A stretch of DNA of 23,768 nucleotides, taken from assembly GCA_900557165.1 (NCBI GenBank), contig USRS01000030.1, positions 1-23,768 of the forward strand, given 5' to 3'. Position 1 is the first letter of the stretch, and each line of letters begins with the position of its first letter. This document shows positions 9,350-17,808 of this stretch, one piece after another. This stretch comes from an uncultured Clostridium sp. (lineage in GTDB: Bacteria > Bacillota > Clostridia > Peptostreptococcales > Peptostreptococcaceae). The translations under genes and the position numbers were made by a program. The notes beneath the pieces are model-generated. The model did no database searches and was not told the origin of the DNA. It saw nothing but the letters and a program-made list of their open reading frames with translations.

Positions 9350-9378
9350 ATTGTAGTTTTATAAATTCATTTTGTCAA
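9350..9378 (-). promoter_or_regulatory. Promoter of the T-box/ABC transporter operon
   Basis: On the minus strand TTGACA (9378-9373), a 17-base spacer and TACAAT (9355-9350) form a near-consensus sigma-A promoter, with a start near 9343. It begins only 20 bases after the helicase stop, with no terminator between, so some read-through from the helicase is possible. Confidence 0.85.
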
Positions 9379-9398
9379 CAATAATCCTTAGAAAAATT

Positions 9399-11441
9399 TT
9401 AGATTTTTTCTATAATATTATTTCTAATACATAATTTATAGTCTAATGTTTTTTCAGTATTTTTAAATTTAACTTGCACCATATTTCCATCTTTTCCTAT
9501 TATTCTTCCATTACCAAAACTTTTATGATGCAATTTATCACCTATTTTGACACTGTTCATTTCTGATTTTGTTGGATTTTTTATATCATCTAAAAATCTT
9601 GATTTAAATGCTTTTTTACCGTATTTATTAATGGGTGAACTTAAAGTTAAATTTTCTTCTGCACGTGTCATTGCAACATACATAAGTCTTCTTTCTTCTT
9701 CTATTTGATCTGCTTTTTTTACTTCATCATCTATATCATAAGATTTTTCATGAGGTATTGTTCCTTCATTAATTCCTATAACATATACATTTCTAAATTC
9801 CAAACCTTTAGCACTATGCATTGTTGTAAATACCACACCATCCATTTCTTTTTTAGTGTGATTTTGTTCTAATTCCTCTTTTACCTTTTCTATATGAGTT
9901 AAGTACTCTTCAATAGTTTCAAAATTAGATGCTGAACTTTCTATTTCATTTAGAATCTCTATTAATCCATTTGTTTTTATTTTTCTATTCATACAATAAT
10001 CAAGAATATATTTATCATAATCTAAGGTTGTTCTAATATATGATATAGCATCTTGCGGACATTGATGTTTTAAATAACTTATATCAATATCTAAATCATT
10101 TATAGCTTTTACTTGTTTTGGATGAAGATTGCATTTTGTTATTAAAGCATTTATAAAATCTTTTTCTTCTTTTATCTGATTTAAATTCTCTCTAGAAATA
10201 TATCTAAATGGTTTATTGATTATTCTTATCCAATCTTCATTTATATTTTTTCTTATGGAAATTTTTAAATAAGATAAAATATCCCTAGCTGCCCAGTGAT
10301 CATAAATTGTCACTATGGAGTCCTTTATGACAAATGGAATTCTCATATCCATAAATACATCTACAAGAGCTCTAGATTGAATATTAGTCCTGTAAATCAC
10401 AGCAAAATCGCTATATTCAATATAATCCTTTTTTATTTCCTCTAAAATTTCTTTTCCAATTTGAATTGCCTCATCCTCTGAATCCTTTGGCATAATATAA
10501 TTTACAGTAGCTCCTTGCCCCTGATGACATTTTATAGTTTTATCATATCTGCTCACATTTTTTTCTATTAATTTGTTGGATACATCTATTATTTCTTTTT
10601 TAGACCTATAATTAATATCCAGTAAAATTTTCTCTGTTCCTTTAAAATACTCTTCAAACTGTAATAAAAAATCTGGTCTAGCTCCTCTAAATCCATAAAT
10701 ACTTTGATCTTCATCTCCAACAACAAATATATTATTATTTGGATTTGCCATTAATTTTAAAACTTCAAATTGTACCTTATTTATATCTTGGAATTCATCT
10801 ACCAAAATATATTTGTAAACTTGTCTAACCATCTCTAATGCTCTTTTATTTTCACTTAATAAGTAATATGTTCTAAGCAACATATCATCAAAGTCTATTT
10901 TTTTAACTTGTTCCTTATATTCCTCATACATATTATAAGTATTTATAAATTCATCTTTTGTCAAAATTTCTGATTCAAAGTCCTGCTTATCCATAAGTTC
11001 ATTTTTCACATAAGAAATTTCATTGATAACTTGTCCAACCGTTTCATCATCTTCTCCATTTTCAACTTTTAAATTTTTAAGTATTCCCTTTATGGTTATT
11101 CTCTTTGTTTTTTCATCAAGAATACTATTCATATTATATGAACCAAAATATCTTAATATCTTATAAAAAACTGCATGGAAAGTACCAAAGGTAACCTTAT
11201 TTATTCTAGGATCGTTACAAATTTGTAGTGCCCTATTTTTCATCTCCATGGAAGAGTTTTTTGTAAAACTTATGGCTAATATCCTCGCTGGAGGAATATT
11301 ATTATTTACTATCATATTTGCAATTCTATATGTTATAACTCTTGTTTTTCCAGAACCAGGCCCTGCCAGCACCATGCAAGGACCTTCTACATGTTCAACT
11401 GCCTTTTTTTGATTTTCGTTTAATTTATCTTTATCAATCAT
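9399..11441 (-). CDS. UvrD/PcrA-type superfamily 1 DNA helicase
   Basis: ATP-driven 3'-5' DNA unwinding in repair or replication-conflict handling. 680 residues, slightly shorter than PcrA (about 720-750). Motif I is AGPGSGKT (26-33), motif Ia ILAISFTKNSS near 54-64, motif II VDEFQD (214-219), motif III GDEDQSIYGFRGA (242-254), motif V TMHSAKGLEF and motif VI YVAMTRAEENL. The last about 55 residues (KIGDKLHHKSFGNGRIIGKD) match the Tudor-like tail of PcrA that binds RNA polymerase. I do not call it PcrA itself, since that gene usually sits next to ligA and the divergence and length suggest a second UvrD-like enzyme. Start ATG 11441 follows AAGGTGGG. Divergent from a nuclease gene 129 bases away. 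Confidence 0.93.
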   Translation of the reverse strand: MIDKDKLNENQKKAVEHVEGPCMVLAGPGSGKTRVITYRIANMIVNNNIPPARILAISFTKNSSMEMKNRALQICNDPRINKVTFGTFHAVFYKILRYFGSYNMNSILDEKTKRITIKGILKNLKVENGEDDETVGQVINEISYVKNELMDKQDFESEILTKDEFINTYNMYEEYKEQVKKIDFDDMLLRTYYLLSENKRALEMVRQVYKYILVDEFQDINKVQFEVLKLMANPNNNIFVVGDEDQSIYGFRGARPDFLLQFEEYFKGTEKILLDINYRSKKEIIDVSNKLIEKNVSRYDKTIKCHQGQGATVNYIMPKDSEDEAIQIGKEILEEIKKDYIEYSDFAVIYRTNIQSRALVDVFMDMRIPFVIKDSIVTIYDHWAARDILSYLKISIRKNINEDWIRIINKPFRYISRENLNQIKEEKDFINALITKCNLHPKQVKAINDLDIDISYLKHQCPQDAISYIRTTLDYDKYILDYCMNRKIKTNGLIEILNEIESSASNFETIEEYLTHIEKVKEELEQNHTKKEMDGVVFTTMHSAKGLEFRNVYVIGINEGTIPHEKSYDIDDEVKKADQIEEERRLMYVAMTRAEENLTLSSPINKYGKKAFKSRFLDDIKNPTKSEMNSVKIGDKLHHKSFGNGRIIGKDGNMVQVKFKNTEKTLDYKLCIRNNIIEKI

Positions 11442-11570
11442 TTTTTCCCACCTTGAAGTATTTGTTTTTTATTTATAAAATTACATTTACTCTCATCTTT
11501 ATTTAATATATGATTAAATTAATTTATTCAACGTATATTATAGTATAAAATTGAAAAAAGGAGAAATATC

Positions 11571-12485
11571 ATGAAAATTATAGAAAAAATTCTTTCTGAA
11601 AATTTACCTATAGATAATGACACCTTCATATTCGATATTGAAACTACAGGATTAAATCCTAGATTTTGTAAAATTATTTTAATTGGTATTTTATATAATT
11701 GCCAAGATAAGACTATTATTAAACAATTTTTTGCAGAAAATGAGAATGATGAAAAAGAACTTCTTACTAAATTTGTTGATGAAATTAGAAGTTTAAAAAA
11801 ACATATAACTTTCAATGGACTTGCTTTTGATATAGGATTTATAAACTACAGATTAAAAAAACATAATATTGATTTTAGTTTAAATAAAGAAGATAATTTT
11901 GATATTTTCAAATTTGTTAAATCATTTAAAATACCTTTAGGTCTTGAAAGTTGCAGTTTAACAAATGTTGAAAAGTACTTTGGTATTCATAGAGAAGATA
12001 TTATTAATGGTGAGAAAAGTATAAAATTATATGAGGACTTTATTGAAAATCAAAATAAAAATATTATGGATACAATCCTTCTTCACAATTATGAGGATGT
12101 TTACAATCTTAGTAAGCTTATTAATATTAAAGATTTAGTAAAAGAAAAATTAGATTTATTAGAAATTAGTAATGAAAATTACAATCTTAGTATATTCCCA
12201 ATAACTTATAAATTAAATTCTAAAAAGCTGATTATGAATTATTTTATTTTCAGTGGAGAACACAATAATATATCTATTTATAATGATAATTACTCAATAA
12301 TTTGTGAGGATGATAATATTTCATTGGAAATAAATATAAATAAAGGAATTGATAGAGAGAATAACACCATATTATTTTATAGTTTATCAAAAATAATTCC
12401 TCTTAAGTTCAATGATCAAGTTCTTGAAAAAAATATTTATTCTCTATGTAATTTTCTAATAAAAAATGAACTGAATAATATCTAA
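11571..12485 (+). CDS. DnaQ-like 3'-5' exonuclease domain protein (YprB/RNase_H_2 type)
   Basis: Predicted metal-dependent exonuclease of the DnaQ fold. 304 residues. The three exonuclease motifs are in order: Exo I FDIETTG with D22 and E24, Exo II TFNGLAFDIGFI with N82 and D87, and Exo III HNYEDVYNL with H172 and D176. This spacing resembles the YprB family, here with no TPR tail. The last about 110 residues match nothing I recognise and are rich in Asn and Ile. The ribosome site AAAGGAG lies 8 bases before ATG 11571. It is divergent from the UvrD-like helicase, and a hairpin terminator follows. In Bacillus yprB neighbours a helicase gene yprA, so a helicase-nuclease link is plausible but inferred. 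Very A/T-rich coding sequence. Confidence 0.82.
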   Translation: MKIIEKILSENLPIDNDTFIFDIETTGLNPRFCKIILIGILYNCQDKTIIKQFFAENENDEKELLTKFVDEIRSLKKHITFNGLAFDIGFINYRLKKHNIDFSLNKEDNFDIFKFVKSFKIPLGLESCSLTNVEKYFGIHREDIINGEKSIKLYEDFIENQNKNIMDTILLHNYEDVYNLSKLINIKDLVKEKLDLLEISNENYNLSIFPITYKLNSKKLIMNYFIFSGEHNNISIYNDNYSIICEDDNISLEININKGIDRENNTILFYSLSKIIPLKFNDQVLEKNIYSLCNFLIKNELNNI

Positions 12486-12486
12486 T

Positions 12487-12524
12487 ATAAAACCATGCTT
12501 AAATTTATAAAAGCATGGTTTTAT
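12487..12524. terminator. Bidirectional terminator after the exonuclease gene
   Basis: A perfect 14-bp stem (12487-12500 with 12511-12524) has a 10-base loop and T-rich flanks on the + strand. It sits between convergent genes and may also end the DUF218 gene. Confidence 0.88.
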
Positions 12525-12551
12525 TTTTAATTTCATAAATAATATTGTATT

Positions 12552-13319
12552 TTAAATATTAAAACTAATTTTTAAACTTCTATATATATCTATAATACTT
12601 GTAGGATATTCTCTTATCATATAATAAATTCTACTTGATAGTGGACTTATTGAACATAATCCTTCATTATCAATTCCTAGAATACTTGCTATAAATTGAC
12701 CTCTAAACAAGTGATAATCACTTGTTACTATTAATACTTTGCCTTTTAAATTCTTATCAGTGATTATTTTTTTACTAAATATAATATTTTCAAGAGTAGT
12801 TGTAGCCTTATCTTCCATTATGATTTTATCTTTCGATACACCATTTTTCACAAGATAATTTTTCATTGCCAAAGCCTCTGTAACAACCTCATCGCTACCC
12901 TGACCTCCAGATACAATTATATTATTTATATTTTTATTAGTATTATAATATTCTATTGCTTTATCAAGTCTACGCTTTAACGTTTTAGATATACCATCCT
13001 CATTGACCTTTGCACCTAAAATTATCATGGTATTCACATTTTCTATACTTTTTACATCACTAGTTCTATGAAAATTTATAGTAATAGCACCTTGCAAAAT
13101 AATAAACGTTGATAAAAATAACATCATTACAAATCTATAAATCTTATAAATTAATTTAGTATATTTATTCTTATATGAAATGTTTTTAGCGCTTATTAAT
13201 ACATATATCAGTATCATTGAAATAATTATACATATAGATGAAAAACTAATATTCCACTCTATTAATGACCAGATTATCGGTATTAATAAAATTATAATTA
13301 ACTTTAGATTTTTATTCAC
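12552..13319 (-). CDS. DUF218 (SanA/ElyC/YdcF-like) membrane protein
   Basis: Function not established for this member; relatives affect envelope integrity and cell-wall precursor handling. 255 residues. Two or three transmembrane helices occupy about residues 6-20, 27-44 and 62-80, followed by the DUF218 domain outside or at the membrane. Conserved blocks are MIILGAKV (98-105), IVSGGQGSDE (135-144), DKATTTLENI (170-179) and VTSDYHLFR (198-206), typical of the family. The start is GTG at 13319: an AAAGGAG site lies 7 bases upstream and there is no better ATG. It appears to be monocistronic between two terminators. The envelope role is inferred from the family. Confidence 0.85.
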   Translation of the reverse strand: MNKNLKLIIILLIPIIWSLIEWNISFSSICIIISMILIYVLISAKNISYKNKYTKLIYKIYRFVMMLFLSTFIILQGAITINFHRTSDVKSIENVNTMIILGAKVNEDGISKTLKRRLDKAIEYYNTNKNINNIIVSGGQGSDEVVTEALAMKNYLVKNGVSKDKIIMEDKATTTLENIIFSKKIITDKNLKGKVLIVTSDYHLFRGQFIASILGIDNEGLCSISPLSSRIYYMIREYPTSIIDIYRSLKISFNI

Positions 13320-13399
13320 GCTTTTCTCCTTTGTAAAATAATCATTTTATTATTTCTCAAATTACCTAATAAAGTATATCATATTAATTTATTATGCCA

Positions 13400-13428
13400 A
13401 AAGGAGCTATTAAATTAATAACTCCTTT
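13400..13428 (-). terminator. Terminator after the XRE-CPBP-YbjQ operon
   Basis: A 14-position stem (13400-13413 with 13415-13428, inner turn relaxed) becomes fully paired only on the minus strand, where the single mismatch is a G-U pair. It is followed by TTTT. It lies 10 bases after the YbjQ-family stop. Confidence 0.7.
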
Positions 13429-13438
13429 ATCACATAAT

Positions 13439-13756
13439 CTATTCTTCTATTAAAACAGCAGTTCCATAAGCTATAACTTCACTTGCTCCAGCCATTACTG
13501 CAGATGTTCCTATTTTCATTCCTATAACAGCATTTGCACCCATAGACTTGGCTTTTTCTATCATTCTTTCAATAGCTATATTTCTCGCTTCTTCCATCAT
13601 TTCATTATATGCTTTGATTTCTCCACCAGCTAAACTTTTTAATCCTGCACCAATATCTTTTCCTATATTTTTACTTCTAACAGTGCTGGCTGTTACAAGT
13701 CCATAAACTTCTTTAATTTCTTTTCCTGGCACACTTTCTATAGTTGTTATTATCAT
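13439..13756 (-). CDS. YbjQ/UPF0145 family protein
   Basis: A small soluble protein of 105 residues; the family forms pentamers in crystal structures and its function is unknown, although 'heavy-metal binding' appears in its historical name. Visible family traits are ITTIESVPGKEIKEVYGLVTAST at the N-terminus, an amphipathic middle helix (EMMEEARNIAIERMIEKAK) and the closing GANAVIGMKIGTSAVMAGASEVIAYGTAV. Its ATG overlaps the TGA of the upstream CPBP protease gene (ATGA at 13756-13753), with GGAG 7-8 bases upstream inside that gene, so the two are translationally coupled. No metal-binding cluster of Cys or His is visible in it. Confidence 0.88.
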   Translation of the reverse strand: MIITTIESVPGKEIKEVYGLVTASTVRSKNIGKDIGAGLKSLAGGEIKAYNEMMEEARNIAIERMIEKAKSMGANAVIGMKIGTSAVMAGASEVIAYGTAVLIEE

Positions 13757-14682
13757 TTTATCTCTCCTTTTTTATAAACTACTAATTCTTCTTCAAAAGG
13801 TTTATTTATCTTACCTGCTTTAATATAACAGTAAATTCCAACGATTATAAAAATACTTCCTCCAATTATTCCTGTTGGACTAGGTCCTATAAATGGATTT
13901 GCTATTCCTTTATATAAACAAATTCCTATTGACGCAAATGCATTTATTGCACTATGGGCTATGGCACAAGGTATAACACTTTTAGTTTTAATTACTAAAT
14001 ATGATAAATATGAACCCACAACTATACAAAATACTATCATGGCAAATATACCAAGCCAAGGTGATCCCATATATCCAGTGCCATAATTATGTCCCATAGC
14101 TATAACTGGTCCATGCCATATTCCCCAAATAACTCCACTTATAATTATAGATTTTTGAATTGAGCATTCTTTCGAAAGCTTTTGAAGTAAATATCCTCTC
14201 CATCCAAGTTCCTCACCTAAAGTGAATATTATATTTATCACAGGTCCTATTAATATCCCTTGAAGTAGTTGAGCTATAAATATTGTTTTTACATCAATAG
14301 TTATACCATTACTTTTTAAACTTTCACCAAATGTACTTAAATTTAAATCTAAAGTTTTAGGGAAAATCATAAAAAATACTACAGCTCCTAAAATTATAAA
14401 AATATTCGTCATGAAATAAGCTATTAGATAGTATTTTATATTTTTCTTAAATCTAGGTTCTAGATACATATTTTTAAAACCTTCTTTTGTGATTATTCTT
14501 GTCAAAATTGAAGATAATGCTGGTATAAGCATTAAAACTGACAAAATGACAAGACTTATTTGTGATCCATATTTATTACCACTCAAAGGTATTATAGCAA
14601 CTAGTGACCATGAAATAATAAAAACTATTGCTAAAAATAAATATAATCTTTTTTTATTTAATTTATCTTCCACAATTTTCAT
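13753..14682 (-). CDS. CPBP (CAAX/Abi) family intramembrane metalloprotease
   Basis: A polytopic membrane protein of 309 residues, about eight hydrophobic segments. The catalytic signature is complete: EELGWRGYLL with E157, E158 and R162, then WGIWHGP with H190, and a late IAHSAINAF with the second conserved His. In Firmicutes such proteins act in peptide processing, bacteriocin self-immunity or stress signalling. ATG 14682 directly abuts the AAAGGGG site with no spacer, whereas the in-frame GTG at 14673 has 9 bases. The GTG may therefore be the true start (306 residues). It lies 33 bases after an XRE-TPR regulator gene and overlaps the next gene by 4 bases. The substrate is unknown. Confidence 0.87.
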   Translation of the reverse strand: MKIVEDKLNKKRLYLFLAIVFIISWSLVAIIPLSGNKYGSQISLVILSVLMLIPALSSILTRIITKEGFKNMYLEPRFKKNIKYYLIAYFMTNIFIILGAVVFFMIFPKTLDLNLSTFGESLKSNGITIDVKTIFIAQLLQGILIGPVINIIFTLGEELGWRGYLLQKLSKECSIQKSIIISGVIWGIWHGPVIAMGHNYGTGYMGSPWLGIFAMIVFCIVVGSYLSYLVIKTKSVIPCAIAHSAINAFASIGICLYKGIANPFIGPSPTGIIGGSIFIIVGIYCYIKAGKINKPFEEELVVYKKGEIK

Positions 14683-14715
14683 CCCCTTTATATATTCATA
14701 AAAATTTACTACTAT

Positions 14716-15816
14716 TTATTTCAATTCTTTTAAAATATTATCATATCTAATATCATCCCTTATTATTTCAAATGCAGGATGTGATTTTATTAAGTCTACA
14801 AAACTTTTTACAATTAAATTTTCGTCTCTTGGAATTATATTTCCTATTCTCATATCTTCTATAAATTCAGGTAAATAATCAAATAATTTATTTTTATTTT
14901 CACTTAAATCAAATACTTTTGTCTTACTTATTAAATCTACACATATTTGTAAAAATTTTATACAATTTTCCTTATCCCCTCTTAAACCATAAATTAGTGA
15001 TATTTGTGCAAAAGTATTTAATAAAACTTGAGGATATTCATTTTTTAAATCTAATATATCTATAATTTTTACAACTTTTTCAATATACTGTTCTTGTTTT
15101 TTATTATTCTCATTATAACAAAGTAAGATATCAGTCATAGATTGCAAACTATTTATAAAATTAGTAAATATGGATATCTGCAATATTTTACTTGATTTTT
15201 CCTTTTCACCCTTAATAAGATATGCCTTAGATAATATATTTTCAATTGGCATGGATACTTGATTTATATCTTTAAAATCACTTATTATCTCATCACATTT
15301 TCCCATAATCAAATTACAATAACTTTTTAAAGATAGTGCTTCTTTTGCTAAATTGGCATTTTTACAGTTTAATTCAATTCTTCTAAACACTTCCGTTGCA
15401 TGCTCATAAACTGCCATCATTTTCACTTCTTCCTCTGCCAGATAAGCATGATTACAGTATAAAAGACCTAAATGAAATTGTAAAAAGTAACAAGTATAAT
15501 ATTTCTTTTCATATTCAATACATTTTTTATAAACATCATCAAATTTTTCTGTAGAAAATTCTTTTATTAGTTCTTTATAAAGCATTCTCACTTCTTCATC
15601 ATTTATATGTGACTCATATCCCAATAACTTATCAATACTTATATCAAAATAACTTGCTATTATTGGCAACAATGTTATATCTGGATAACTTTGATTTAGC
15701 TCCCATTTTGATATAGCTGCCTTAGTAACGCCTAAATAATTTGCTAAATTTTCTTGTGTAATTTTTCTTTCTTTTCGCAGTTTTAAAAGATTTTTTGAAA
15801 AATTCAAGCTTTCCAT
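14716..15816 (-). CDS. XRE-family regulator with C-terminal TPR-like region
   Basis: A DNA-binding regulator of 366 residues. The N-terminal helix-turn-helix (about 6-65) is clear: LLKLRKERKITQENLAN, then YLGVTKAAISKWELNQ, then YPDITLLPIIASYFDIS. The rest is all-helical with repeated Leu/Tyr-rich pairs at about 75-350, resembling TPR repeats as in Rap/Rgg-type and AimR-like sensors, where the repeats bind a signal peptide. No small signal-peptide gene could be identified next to it. It is the first gene of a likely operon with the CPBP protease, so peptide processing and sensing could be linked; that is inference. Start ATG 15816 has an AGAGGAG site. The promoter TATAAT at 15856-15851 overlaps the T tract of the clcA terminator. 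Confidence 0.85.
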   Translation of the reverse strand: MESLNFSKNLLKLRKERKITQENLANYLGVTKAAISKWELNQSYPDITLLPIIASYFDISIDKLLGYESHINDEEVRMLYKELIKEFSTEKFDDVYKKCIEYEKKYYTCYFLQFHLGLLYCNHAYLAEEEVKMMAVYEHATEVFRRIELNCKNANLAKEALSLKSYCNLIMGKCDEIISDFKDINQVSMPIENILSKAYLIKGEKEKSSKILQISIFTNFINSLQSMTDILLCYNENNKKQEQYIEKVVKIIDILDLKNEYPQVLLNTFAQISLIYGLRGDKENCIKFLQICVDLISKTKVFDLSENKNKLFDYLPEFIEDMRIGNIIPRDENLIVKSFVDLIKSHPAFEIIRDDIRYDNILKELK

Positions 15817-15850
15817 ATTTAGTACTCCTCTTTATTTATTTTCTAATTTG

Positions 15851-15856
15851 ATTATA
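15851..15856 (-). promoter_or_regulatory. Likely -10 of the XRE-CPBP-YbjQ operon
   Basis: TATAAT on the minus strand, predicting a start near 15844 and a leader of about 28 bases with an AGAGGAG site. A -35 at the normal distance would fall in the flank of the inverted repeat 15866-15921 (TTGTGT with an 18-base spacer), so only the -10 is well supported. Confidence 0.5.
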
Positions 15857-15865
15857 ATAAAAAAA

Positions 15866-15921
15866 CATCAGTTGACACAATGGAACTATGGTTGATTTCC
15901 CTTTTAGTCAGTCAACTGATG
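15866..15921 (-). terminator. Terminator of the ClC gene: 11-bp inverted repeat with a large loop
   Basis: CATCAGTTGAC at 15866-15876 pairs with GTCAACTGATG at 15911-15921 across 34 bases, which contain a possible short inner GGAA/TTCC pairing. On the minus strand the stem is followed by seven T, 14-80 bases after the ClC stop. The loop is unusually long for a terminator, and the arm next to the XRE promoter could also be an operator. Confidence 0.65.
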
Positions 15922-15934
15922 GTATACTTTTTAA

Positions 15935-17500
15935 TTAAATTGTTGATGCTAATTGTGATATATCTTCTAACATATAGTTAGAATTTTCTTCATTAGTCAT
16001 TATAATAAGTAAATCTCCCGCGTAAATTTTTGTATCTCCCTTTGGAAGTATTTCCTCTTCACCCCTATATATTGAAACTACTAAGCAATCATCTGGCCAA
16101 TTTATATCTTTAATTTCTTTATCATCAAGATAGCTATACACTTGAACTACTATCTCTATTAAAGTTTTCTTGCCTATTCTTCCTTTATATCTATTTTTAG
16201 CATTTACTAACATTCTCTCCAATAAACTTTCATAAATTGGCGCTGAATTTAAAATATCCGAAGTAAGTTGGGATACTATCACAACTACTGCTAAAGATAA
16301 TAAATGATTTAATGAGCCTGTCATTTCAGATATTAATAATATGGCTGTAATTGGTGCTTTGACTATGGATGCAAAATGACCTGCCATGGCAAGTACTACA
16401 AAGTTCATCAAATAAATAGATGGTATTCCTAAATATTTAACATAAATAAGTCCTACAAAATTCCCTACTAATGCTCCAAGAACAAGTAAAGGAAAAAATA
16501 TTCCTCCTGGAGCTCCTGAGCCAAAACAAGCAAAAGTAAATAAAAATTTTACAACTATTAATATAAATAAAAATAATAAAGTAAATTGTCTATCTTGCAA
16601 AGAAATTATTAAGTCATGACCTCCACCCAAAACTATGGGAAATGTTAATCCTAATATTCCTGTAATTACAAAAGGTATAATAGATTTTATTTCCATAGAT
16701 GTGTTCAAACTTTTATATAAATTTTGTGTTTTTAAAAGTCCCTTACTAAATATAACTCCACTAATACCTATAATAATTCCAATAAAAATAAGTGTCCAAT
16801 AATATTTTAGTGGTAATGAATTTAATTTAGTAAAATAAAGGGATGGTGTTAATCCAAAGAAATTTTTTGACACAAAATCTGCCATCAAAGATGCTATCAT
16901 GGCCGATACTAATACAAAGGGTGAGAAGTTTTTATGAGTTTCTTCCAAAGAAAACATAACTCCAGATATGGGTGCATTAAAAGCTGCCGAAAGTCCTGCA
17001 CTAGCTCCACTTGTAATTAAATATTTTTTCTCATTATCAAGTTTATTAGTTTTTTTAGATAAACCTTCGCCAACACAAGCTCCCATCTGAACTGAAGGAC
17101 CTTCCCTCCCCACAGAAAGTCCTGCTCCTAAACATATTAATCCACCAATAAATTTATAAAATAGCACGCTAAACCAATTTTGTTTTAAATTTCTTGTAAG
17201 TATTCCTTCTACTTGAGGTATACCACTACCACTTATCATTGGCTCTTTTTTAACCATTTTACCAACTATAAATCCAAGGAAAATTAATACCATAAATACC
17301 ACTGGTATTAATAAATAATTATTACTAGCTTCTTTATAAAATAATATAAATAAAGGCATTAGCTTAGATAAAATAATTCTATGTACAACTATTACTAGAC
17401 CTACCATCGCTCCTACAAGCAAAGAATCTACAATTAACCTATATTTTAAATTCCTTAATCTATCTAACATGATATCTACTTTTTCAACTTTTCTATCCAT
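15935..17500 (-). CDS. ClC-family chloride/proton antiporter with C-terminal TrkA-C-like domain
   Basis: Membrane transporter that exchanges chloride for protons, probably for acid tolerance or osmotic balance. 521 residues. Signature sites are GSGIPQ (91-96), GREGPSVQ (131-138, gating Glu E133) and GSGAPGGIFFPLLVLGAL near 328. The inner proton glutamate is matched by E187 in FSLEETHKNF. Having both glutamates argues for an antiporter, not a channel. The C-terminal about 80 residues (ETLIEIVVQVYS-like ... CLVVSIYRGEEEILPKGDTKIYAGDLLIIM) look like a cytosolic RCK/TrkA-C domain. The start ATG 17500 has AAAGGGGGAG in front. Monocistronic, ending in the inverted repeat at 15866-15921. Confidence 0.93.
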   Translation of the reverse strand: MDRKVEKVDIMLDRLRNLKYRLIVDSLLVGAMVGLVIVVHRIILSKLMPLFILFYKEASNNYLLIPVVFMVLIFLGFIVGKMVKKEPMISGSGIPQVEGILTRNLKQNWFSVLFYKFIGGLICLGAGLSVGREGPSVQMGACVGEGLSKKTNKLDNEKKYLITSGASAGLSAAFNAPISGVMFSLEETHKNFSPFVLVSAMIASLMADFVSKNFFGLTPSLYFTKLNSLPLKYYWTLIFIGIIIGISGVIFSKGLLKTQNLYKSLNTSMEIKSIIPFVITGILGLTFPIVLGGGHDLIISLQDRQFTLLFLFILIVVKFLFTFACFGSGAPGGIFFPLLVLGALVGNFVGLIYVKYLGIPSIYLMNFVVLAMAGHFASIVKAPITAILLISEMTGSLNHLLSLAVVVIVSQLTSDILNSAPIYESLLERMLVNAKNRYKGRIGKKTLIEIVVQVYSYLDDKEIKDINWPDDCLVVSIYRGEEEILPKGDTKIYAGDLLIIMTNEENSNYMLEDISQLASTI

Positions 17501-17595
17501 GTCGCTCCCCCTTTACAAATTAATTTTAATAATCTTTATTTTAAAGTACAAGGCGTTGAAATATTTGCAAATAAAGAATAATTTTTATAAAACGA

Positions 17596-17626
17596 AAAAA
17601 GACTATCAGTAACTGATAGCCTTTTT
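17596..17626 (-). terminator. Terminator after tRNA-Ser
   Basis: A stem of about 14 bp (17596-17609 with 17613-17626) has a 3-base loop. The one C-A opposition on + becomes G-U on minus, so the hairpin is complete for minus-strand RNA. It is followed by a T run and begins 5 bases after the tRNA 3' end. Confidence 0.88.
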
Positions 17627-17630
17627 ATAT

Positions 17631-17723
17631 TGGCGGAGAAGGAGGGATTCGAACCCTCGCACCGGTTTAATCCAGCCTAATCCCTTAGCAGGGGATCCTC
17701 TTGAGCCACTTGAGTACTTCTCC
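17631..17723 (-). tRNA. tRNA-Ser (anticodon GCU)
   Basis: 93 bases including an encoded CCA end (17633-17631). The acceptor stem GGAGAAG pairs with CTTCTCC, with G as the discriminator. The anticodon stem ATCCC/GGGAT holds the loop CTGCTAA, giving anticodon GCU, which reads AGC/AGU serine codons. A long variable arm (GGCTGGATTAAACC region) marks it as a class II tRNA, and GGTTCGAATCC is the T-loop. It is transcribed alone from a perfect consensus promoter with only about six bases of 5' leader. Confidence 0.98.
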
Positions 17724-17735
17724 AAGTATGATTTT

Positions 17736-17764
17736 ATTATATATTATCTAATAATTTATGTCAA
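17736..17764 (-). promoter_or_regulatory. Consensus promoter of tRNA-Ser
   Basis: TTGACA (17764-17759), a 17-base spacer and TATAAT (17741-17736) match the sigma-A consensus exactly on the minus strand. The predicted start near 17729 is about six bases before the tRNA 5' end at 17723. Confidence 0.93.
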
Positions 17765-17808
17765 TATTTAGTATCCATAAAATAATTTTTCTATTTAAAA
17801 AATTAATT

